Positions 58,016 to 64,000 of a stretch of DNA of 64,000 nucleotides are shown here, in pieces. The position numbers and the translations under genes were made by a program. Under the pieces are notes generated by a model. It worked only from the letters and a program-made list of their open reading frames with translations. It did no database searches and was not told the DNA's origin. Source of the DNA: Candidatus Methylacidithermus pantelleriae (GTDB lineage: Bacteria; Verrucomicrobiota; Verrucomicrobiia; Methylacidiphilales; Methylacidiphilaceae). The number at the start of each line of letters is the position of its first letter. Position 1 is the first letter of the stretch. Location of the stretch: the NCBI RefSeq assembly GCF_905250085.1, contig NZ_CAJNOB010000012.1, positions 62,001 to 126,000 on the forward strand, written 5' to 3'.

Positions 58016-58900
58016 TTACTTCACTCCCAACCGCTTAGCGATTTCCGCGAGCTCTTCAGGACCAATGCCCGGTGCGAATTCCGCGGGAACTGGTTCCAGT
58101 TCCGGTACTTCTCCTCCTTCGGGCGGACCGTCCACTACTCGAAGCTCCCCTCCATCGGGGTGGGTTCCTTGCCAAAGCTTGGCGATTTCCTTGTAGTCAT
58201 TCTGGCTAAACCGGTAAAGGAACCGATGGTATCCCTTGTCCTCGTATTTCTTGGCGTCCAGGAACCGGGAATTGTCAATTTTCGGTATGGGAAGGAGCTT
58301 GCTTACGTTGACCCCGGTCACCGTCTCCAAAGCCTTGGCATAAGCCAGGGCATGCACACCACCACGAACCAGGAGATACCCCACCATTTCACGCGCGACC
58401 GGGTGGTCAGCCATTTCATAAACACGGATCTTCTGGGTGCGTGCCCCGCATTCCAGGAAGAAGTTGTGGAGAAGATCGAGCACAAGATTGCCACTACTAA
58501 AGACATAGTCTCCTCTCCAGGGATCTCCCATAGAGCTACCACAAAGAGCCGTGGTTGCCGTTGCAATGAAGTGATGCGTGTTGCGAGCGTTAAGTCCACT
58601 AGCCAGGGGTGTTGAGGCTGGATCTCCCTCCTTACACACCCCGGTCATGAGGAGATTAATCGTAGCGGCTACCAGCTCGATATGCCCAATTTCCTCCGTG
58701 GCGATATTGGCAATAAGGTCATAATACGGTCGCAAAGCCGATTTGCCGCGGAAGTTAAACGACTGGTACATATAGTTCATAACCGTTGACATCTCCCCGA
58801 ACCGTCCTCCGAGAAGCTCCTGCACAGCTGCCGCCGCATTCGGATTGCCTTCCTTAGGACGAGGCAGTTCAATAAGCAGACGATCGATTCGTAGAAACAT
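58016..58900 (-). CDS. katN: Manganese catalase
   Basis: The di-manganese catalase breaks down hydrogen peroxide without heme. 294 aa with the four-helix ferritin-like core. Metal-ligand helices are LLGGRFGEMSTVMNYMYQSF, DLIANIATEEIGHIELVAAT (the EExxH motif), FLECGARTQKIRVYEMADHP and MVGYLLVRGGVHALAYAKAL. The C-terminal tail is acidic. It is divergent from an OxyR-type gene (171 bp between starts), the classic arrangement for peroxide-induced control. Confidence 0.96.
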   Translation of the reverse strand: MFLRIDRLLIELPRPKEGNPNAAAAVQELLGGRFGEMSTVMNYMYQSFNFRGKSALRPYYDLIANIATEEIGHIELVAATINLLMTGVCKEGDPASTPLASGLNARNTHHFIATATTALCGSSMGDPWRGDYVFSSGNLVLDLLHNFFLECGARTQKIRVYEMADHPVAREMVGYLLVRGGVHALAYAKALETVTGVNVSKLLPIPKIDNSRFLDAKKYEDKGYHRFLYRFSQNDYKEIAKLWQGTHPDGGELRVVDGPPEGGEVPELEPVPAEFAPGIGPEELAEIAKRLGVK

Positions 58901-59071
58901 TGGCGACCTCCTTTCATTGTTGGATTGAATTCCCCATACGGGAGGCCCTTGAAAAAATGATCAGTCCGTATGCCCTCTCGGGGGCACAAGGGCCTCCCTG
59001 TTTTTCAATGAGGCACCGCTTTCGAAGCTTGGCCAAATACGACTTTTCGATAGAATCCATAGGCAAAACCG
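58901..59071. promoter_or_regulatory. Divergent katN/oxyR control region
   Basis: The 171-bp gap between the two start codons must hold both promoters. A strong AAAGGAGG precedes katN. Near oxyR, ATAG occurs twice (59050-59053 and 59059-59062), similar to the ATAG half-sites of OxyR boxes. The full four-site pattern was not established by eye. Confidence 0.4.
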
Positions 59072-59974
59072 ATGGAAATTTTTCAGCTCCGGTACTTCGT
59101 GGCGGCAGCTCGAACAGGAAGCTTTACTCGGGCCGCGCAACTTTGTCACGTTTCCCAACCTTCGTTAAGCCAGCAAATTCTTAACCTGGAGCAAGAGCTT
59201 GGACAGCGTCTTTTCGACCGGCTAGGGAGACGGGTACTCTTGACACCGGCTGGGAAAACTCTTCTCGAACATGCCCTTGCCATCCTCCATGAGGTTGAGA
59301 GCGCCAAGCGAGAGATTACCGAAAGCCGAGCCTCGCTTAAGAGGCCAATCACCGTCGCGGCGATTCCCACGGTGGCCCCCTACCTTCTCCCACCCGTTCT
59401 CCAGCGGATAAAAAAACAGCACCCAGAACTGGAAGTATTTCTGGAGGAAGGACTCACCCAGCAAGTGCTCAGCCTAGTTCTTTCTGGAGAAGCGGACTTT
59501 GGGGTCATCGCCCTGCCAGTGGAGGAGGATCGGGTCGGAATCGAACAACTTGTAACCGAACCCTTTTATGTCGCGTTGTCACAAGTTGACCCGCTAGCCA
59601 AACGACCCCAATGCACCCTAGCCGAACTCAAAGGAAGGCGTTTCCTTTTGCTCGATGAGATCCACTGTCTGGGTGAACTCATTAGCCGCTTTTGCCGCAC
59701 CCACGGGCTGGAACCAAAGCTTGTCTCGCGGTGTTCCCAGCTCTGCACGATCCAACGGCTGATTGGCGCCGCGCAAGGCATTTCCCTTCTTCCCGCCATT
59801 GTTTGTCACCAGGATCGGGATACCTCCCTCCAGTACCGGCCGCTTGCTGGCGAGGCACCGAAACGAACGCTTGTAGCCATTTGGCATCGGAAAAGGGGGA
59901 TCTCTCAAGGAGTAGAACGTTTGATCACAGAGCTCAAAATGGAGGCTCGCTCGATCCTCGCCTACCGTTCCTAA
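59072..59974 (+). CDS. oxyR: LysR-family peroxide regulator, OxyR-like
   Basis: 300 aa. The LysR HTH is in the first 60 residues (LRYFVAAARTGSFTRAAQLC; HVSQPSLSQQILNLEQELGQ), followed by a substrate-binding-like regulatory domain. OxyR hallmarks include EHRT-equivalent LDEIHCLGELISRFCRTHG and LVSRCSQLCTIQRLIGAAQG. In E. coli OxyR the redox pair is Cys199/Cys208; here Cys residues occur in both segments, consistent with redox sensing. It is divergent from the manganese catalase gene. The last codon and stop lie at the left end of IS607 copy B. Confidence 0.92.
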   Translation: MEIFQLRYFVAAARTGSFTRAAQLCHVSQPSLSQQILNLEQELGQRLFDRLGRRVLLTPAGKTLLEHALAILHEVESAKREITESRASLKRPITVAAIPTVAPYLLPPVLQRIKKQHPELEVFLEEGLTQQVLSLVLSGEADFGVIALPVEEDRVGIEQLVTEPFYVALSQVDPLAKRPQCTLAELKGRRFLLLDEIHCLGELISRFCRTHGLEPKLVSRCSQLCTIQRLIGAAQGISLLPAIVCHQDRDTSLQYRPLAGEAPKRTLVAIWHRKRGISQGVERLITELKMEARSILAYRS

Positions 59975-59984
59975 CACCATAGAC

Positions 59985-61640
59985 AACCATTCCCCTACCA
60001 GGGAAGATCCTCCGGGATGCCAGCCGAACGGTGCGGCCGACGACTCGCGTGCCAGGGTTTCACCGGTAAAGCCCAAATAGCGCCCAGTCCCGCGTTTTCG
60101 GGGAGAGAGATGAACGAGGCAGCCAATTGCCAACCCGCCGGCTATTCCGCTGCATACGCGGCTTTGAGTCTCTTCCGAATCCCCGCCAGAGAATCGACCG
60201 CACATGCTTCGTCCGGTTGCTTGCGGGTGGAGCGAAGGTCACATAACCGCCGCCGGTGCGGGTAAAAACGATCGCCTCTCGCACCGACGGGCGTTCGGAA
60301 AGACCTACATCTATTCCGGGCGACGGCACGAAGCGCCGCCCTAGCTAGAACTCCCGCCGTGACGGCGCACGTAGTTGACCCCAGCGATCACAGACGTGTA
60401 CACCGCGTCGACTTCAAGCACCTCGACTCCGGCAGCAAAATCGCCCCCCTTGGGCAATCCCGATCGCCTTGCCAGTAGGCGAAGGAAAAGAGCGAACGAG
60501 CCCGAACGGGATCCACCGACTCAAACTTAAGCTTCCTCTTCCAAAGATCCCATCGTTCGATCACAAGCGCCTTGCCCCATTTCTGCACAACCCTGGCCAA
60601 CCTCCTTGCACGCATCCCTAAAAAATCACTTTGGCTTCTTCCTCGCTCTTGCTGTGGAGATTCAGTGGGATCCAGCGGATTCTCACGAAATTGCCCAAGC
60701 AGTCCCATTTCAACCAAGGCGAGATGATCCTCGTTAATCTCGATGCCGACCGTTCCGGCAAGGCGGCGCGTCATGAAGGAATCCGTTCCGCACCTCGACG
60801 CTCGACCAACACCTGCCATCCTTTCCCGTCCCGAACGAAGCGGTAGCTTTACCGCCATGTCTTGCGCTTCCAGACGAGTTTCCCCCCTCTTTGGTTCTCC
60901 TGGTCACCATCCGGCTTCCGGAGAGGGCCTGGAGGACCCCCTCCTGGCGGTAGGCCAAAGCACACGCCTTCAAGAACTAGGTACTGACTCGGACTTGCCC
61001 TTCTGTTCGGCAGCGGCAACCGTAGCCGATAGGCTCCCGTCCGGGGATAGCGTGGTTTGGCAGGACTGGTTGCCGGCGGTCTTGTCCTTCAAGTCCGATT
61101 ACAAAGAACTGCCTCGTCCGATCCCCCTACCCATCCCTCTTCCAGTCCGCCTGACTGGCCTACCCGCTTTTTTCCAAGCAAAACTTTTTCCGGGAAAAAA
61201 GCGGCAGGAACCGAAAGAGAGACGTACCCCCTCGGGACTTTTCTTCGGCCACGAGCGCGTCAAGCTTGGTCCAGAGGATCGTAATCCGCCGCTTTTTCTT
61301 GTGTAAAACGTTTGATCCCGGCTTCTTCTCGTCGAGCTTCCGGATCACCCTTTGTACTCTTTTGGATGCACTCGTTAGTTTCCTCAATGAGCTCAGGCCG
61401 CCCTTGGCCGATCAAAGCGATCTTTTTTCGCGCTCCCGATCCGGAAGCCACAAAACTCTGGGGCGGCCAAGCGAAACCGCAAGAGGAAGGATCGCTTAAG
61501 GTTCTTCAACCAAACGCTCGCCCGCATCTGGCAAAAAAACTCCGCTCTTACCCGCCCGCACAGCGCCGCATAGCTCTTAACCAACGCCCCCTGTTGGATT
61601 CCTCACCCACAACCGCGTGTGGTGAGGAAAAAGAGGGAGC
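59985..61640 (-). pseudogene. tnpB: Decayed TnpB of IS607 copy B
   Basis: Minus-strand pieces in several frames give a nearly complete TnpB-like protein. VKSYAALCGRVRAEFFCQMR and KLDEKKPGSNVLHKKKRRIT come first, then SRGGTSLFRFLPLFSRKKFC and a QALSGSRMVTRRTKEG piece. RRLAGTVGIEINEDHLALVE follows, where the RuvC Asp position reads Glu. Then come QKWGKALVIERWDLWKRKLK and, in a last frame, SSLVGEWLSMVLG. Frameshifts, stops and the changed catalytic site make it inactive. Confidence 0.68.
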
Positions 61641-61649
61641 TTTTTCATG

Positions 61650-62213
61650 CGTTCCCTGTGCGAGCGCGCCTTCTTGGCACCGTTCGGCGCGGATTTCTTC
61701 TCGTAAAGCCTGGCACACAAGCAAACCATGATCTCATGCAGAGTTCGCACACGATATCGTCGGTCAATTCGTTGGGATCCACGACCAGGATGGATCGAGT
61801 CAGCGTGGCCAATGCCGCTTCCCGGTACTCGAAACCGAAACCCACGAGCCGGTCGCACTACTCGACCACGATGACACCGACCTCTGGATCACGGGGCAGC
61901 CGACGAGCCCTCTCCCATGGTCGCTCATCCCGGAGCCGACGTTTTTGACGGGCTTGAGGACCCGCAACGGTTTACTGGAGAGCCAACTCAGAGAAACCAA
62001 AGCCAATGGCCCGTCTCAATCCGCTTTTGGATCGGCGCTTGCACACCCCAGCGTAAAGAGCCACGCCATTGGCCGCTGGCACCGCCGCATGCACCATTTT
62101 CGTCCCGGTCGGCAACTATTCTCTGAGGGAAGAGGCAAACATCCCTCGTTCCACATCCGCCAAGTCGTCTTGTAGCAGGCGCCCTGCCGCTTGGCCCATG
62201 CGCTAAACTTCAT
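61650..62213 (-). pseudogene. tnpA: Decayed IS607-type serine recombinase, copy B
   Basis: From ATG 62213 the frame reads MKFSAWAKRQGACYKTTWRM and WNEGCLPLP, the MerR-like HTH of IS607 TnpA, before it breaks. Later, in another frame, GFGFEYREAALATLTRSILV is followed by VDPNELTDDIVCEL, the typical C-terminal part of the serine recombinase. EIMVCLCARLYEKKSAPNGA ends it in a third frame. Inactive. Confidence 0.7.
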
Positions 62214-62270
62214 GCTGATATTACCCCCATACACAGCCGCTATATCTCCCTATACGTTTTAGCTCTTGGC

Positions 62271-62779
62271 AACCTTTTCGGCCACGTTGCGACATCCCCG
62301 AAACACCTCCGGGAAACCACGCGCTAGCGACAGTGTCTTGCCCCCCGCGTCGCGCTAAGGTTCGTCCCACCCGCCAGACCGAGACAAAACGAAAGAAAAT
62401 GTTAGTGACAAAAACGTTTCCGGCGCTCGCAGGAAACCCATCCTCTAACGCGGTCCCGGGAATACATGAAGCTCCCCATGCCCAAAAAGGGACAAGTCTT
62501 TGCCTCAAAAGCGGGCTTGCCATAGCCCAAAACGTACCCGGTTGTAAGACACCCGGGCGTCGCTACCGGATTTCATCTCGTTGGGCCGGTTTTTTCCCTC
62601 TCGTAGGAACTCCTTTTTTTGCGATGGGGAAAGAATTGATTCGGATGCCCGCCGTTTGGGAAAACCGCAAGCTCAACGTTCCAACCCTGCCTTTGGAGAT
62701 CCAAGGGAATCCCAGTTTTTTGCGACTTCGAGCAAAAATGCATTTCATCCGACGCGCACCCGGCTAGGATGGGCGAGCT
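62271..62779. other. Intergenic stretch upstream of LysM gene
   Basis: No supported gene. It contains the second copy of the 28-nt motif and, around 62525-62587, complementary GCCCAA/TTGGGC ends that are discussed under rejected items. The promoter of the LysM gene must lie here but could not be placed. Confidence 0.45.
62553..62580 (+). repeat. 28-nt dispersed motif, copy 2
   Basis: Begins CCGGGCGTCGCTACCGGATT and matches 57922-57949 at 24 of 28 positions. Located about 200 nt upstream of the LysM gene. Confidence 0.45.
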
Positions 62780-63964
62780 ATGACTATGAGAACCTCTGTT
62801 TGCGCTTTGTCGGTTTTGCTCGTTTCCATAGGGTTTTCTTTACGGGCTCAAGAGACAAGCCCGCTACCTTCCGTCCCGCCACCCCCTCCTCCCGCTCCAG
62901 TTGAGGGGACGACTCCCCCAAGCCCGCCCTCCCCGAATGTGCCATCGGAAGCTCCCACCTCTCCCCCTTCCTCGACCACCCCTCCCAAGGAAGAGACCGG
63001 TACAACCTACACGGTGCGTAGCGGTGACTCCTTATGGAAGATCGCGCGGAAATTTAAGGTTACCGTAGAAGACCTCAAAGAAGCCAACGGTTTGAAAAGC
63101 GATCTTCTCCACCCAGGAGATGTGCTGAAGATTCCGGCCAAAGCCAAGGCAACCGCGGAAAAGAAAGAAAAAAAGTCCAGCACCGCGCCTAAGGGAAAAA
63201 AACGTCAAACTCGACCCAAAACTTCCGGCCGTTCCTCCCTTCCTCGAACCTCTCTTAGCAGGGCAAACCGCCCTAAAGAGTTTTTCCCCCTTTCCCCATC
63301 CAACGTCTCCCCGGAAGCTCCTCGCAAAAGGCATGTGTTGGAAAAATCCCCCTCCCTTGGAAACCGTATCTACTGGGAAACACGCAGGATTGCAGCGCGC
63401 GGCATTGCCTACGGAGATCGCCTGCGTGCACCCAGCGGCAAAGGCCAATGGGTCATGGATTGTTCCAACACGGCCCGGTATCTCTACTGGAAGGTGATGG
63501 GAGTCGATCTTGGGAGGACAGCCTCGGACCAGTACGAGAGACTAAAAACGCTAGGCCGAGCGTGGGAGGTGCCCAAAGGTGTGGCCGGTTCCTCAGGAAC
63601 CCATTTCCTAGACCAGACGTTACAACCCGGGGACCTCATATTTTGGGAACGCACCTATCGGCCGAAACGAAAGTCTCCTGTCACCCATGTCATGATCTTC
63701 CTAGCTGCTAGGAGGGATGGAAAATGGATCATGGCAGGATCCCAAACCTCCCGCGGCGGCCTATTCAATCCCCGTCACAGCGGTCCTGACGTTTACATCG
63801 TCGACCCTCGACGACCGATGGGAGCATATGGCCGATTTTTTGGCCTTTTTGGACGCGTGCGAGGTCGCCTGTTCGCATATGCAAGACCATGCGCTGGGAC
63901 CTCCGAAGGCAGAGTCGCCTTGCATACCGTGAGGCATGCTTCTCCTTTTTCCCCTGATCCCTAA
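62780..63964 (+). CDS. Secreted LysM-NlpC/P60 cell-wall hydrolase
   Basis: 394 aa. A signal peptide ([19 protein letters not shown]) is followed by a long Pro/Ser/Thr-rich linker and a LysM domain that binds peptidoglycan (about residues 75-118: [20 protein letters not shown], then [20 protein letters not shown]). Next comes a Lys/Ser-rich linker, then an NlpC/P60-like domain with the catalytic Cys in [14 protein letters not shown] and the His in [16 protein letters not shown]. The domain order is that of endopeptidases cutting peptide stems of murein. The ATG at 62786 is an alternative start. The gene is complete inside the window. Confidence 0.85.
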   Translation: MTMRTSVCALSVLLVSIGFSLRAQETSPLPSVPPPPPPAPVEGTTPPSPPSPNVPSEAPTSPPSSTTPPKEETGTTYTVRSGDSLWKIARKFKVTVEDLKEANGLKSDLLHPGDVLKIPAKAKATAEKKEKKSSTAPKGKKRQTRPKTSGRSSLPRTSLSRANRPKEFFPLSPSNVSPEAPRKRHVLEKSPSLGNRIYWETRRIAARGIAYGDRLRAPSGKGQWVMDCSNTARYLYWKVMGVDLGRTASDQYERLKTLGRAWEVPKGVAGSSGTHFLDQTLQPGDLIFWERTYRPKRKSPVTHVMIFLAARRDGKWIMAGSQTSRGGLFNPRHSGPDVYIVDPRRPMGAYGRFFGLFGRVRGRLFAYARPCAGTSEGRVALHTVRHASPFSPDP

Positions 63965-64000
63965 AAAGCCTCTCTCCAAGATACCCAAAACCTTTTTCCG

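Larger units (their letters stand above)
59968..62270 (-). mobile_element. Decayed IS607-type element, copy B
   Basis: Homologous over its length to 33376-35665 and in the same orientation on the minus strand. It carries tnpA and tnpB remnants in the same order. The left end runs from the oxyR stop (ACAACCATTCCCCTACCAGG), the right end is near CTCTTGGCAACC. It is slightly better preserved than copy A, for example with an ATG at tnpA. Confidence 0.72.

Noticed and set aside
62523-62587. tRNA-like fold (GCCCAA near 62525 and TTGGGC near 62580 as acceptor arms)
   Set aside because: No canonical T-arm sequence, anticodon loop of wrong size, no CCA context; complementarity of the ends alone is weak.
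1-64000. CRISPR arrays, rRNA genes, tRNA genes, prophage or defence islands
   Set aside because: No regularly spaced repeats, no tRNA or rRNA signatures and no phage or defence-gene families were seen on either strand.

Overview
The window looks like a chromosome segment of a PVC-superphylum bacterium, most likely Verrucomicrobia and possibly an acidophilic methanotroph relative (Methylacidiphilaceae-like). The reasons are a double-length UvrA (about 1860 aa, an arrangement known from Chlamydiae and relatives), a type IV RuBisCO-like protein, a Kdo hydroxylase, a moderately high GC content and abundant decayed IS605/IS607-type elements. The taxonomy is inference; no rRNA or tRNA gene is present to anchor it.

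Layout. 1-6.1 kb: the 3' part of mtnA (methionine salvage), then a gene-poor stretch with decayed genes: a coiled-coil protein, an FMN reductase, an AhpD-like protein and an IS605-type TnpB, plus an intact DUF378 protein. 6.1-9.7 kb: RuBisCO-like protein, PhoU and two small coiled-coil membrane proteins. 9.9-14.3 kb: the glycine cleavage operon gcvT-gcvH-gcvP. 14.4-18.1 kb: an unusual flippase-like/CCA-transferase fusion and a convergent LptF/G permease. 18.1-23.1 kb: a heme/siroheme run, yqeY-ccsA/hemX-hemA-hemC-cobA/hemD. 24-33 kb: an HTH regulator, ygfZ, tadA, the giant uvrA and an outer-membrane efflux protein. 33.4-35.7 kb: decayed IS607 element A. 35.8-44.5 kb: an M24 peptidase, HU, and on the minus strand a DICT-domain protein, mpl, dnaK, groES and groEL. 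45.0-45.7 kb: a LuxI-type autoinducer synthase homologue with a perfect inverted repeat against its start codon. 45.8-48.7 kb: gene-poor, with a broken VOC-family gene. 48.7-57.5 kb: a SufR-like regulator divergent from serA, a small secreted protein, purC, a glycoside hydrolase/GT2 fusion and kdoO. 58-60 kb: manganese catalase divergent from an OxyR-type regulator. 60-62.3 kb: decayed IS607 element B. 62.8-64 kb: a LysM-NlpC/P60 cell-wall enzyme.

How the genes work together. The intact content is housekeeping: C1/glycine metabolism, tetrapyrrole synthesis, protein folding, DNA repair, envelope (Mpl recycling, LPS export, Kdo hydroxylation, LysM hydrolase) and peroxide defence. About a quarter of the window is intergenic or pseudogene, unusual for a bacterium and consistent with IS invasion followed by decay. 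No CRISPR array, prophage or defence island was seen. The most unusual items are the LuxI homologue with its palindrome and no LuxR partner, the membrane-flippase/CCA-transferase fusion, the GH-GT2 fusion, and two diverged copies of the same dead IS607 transposon.
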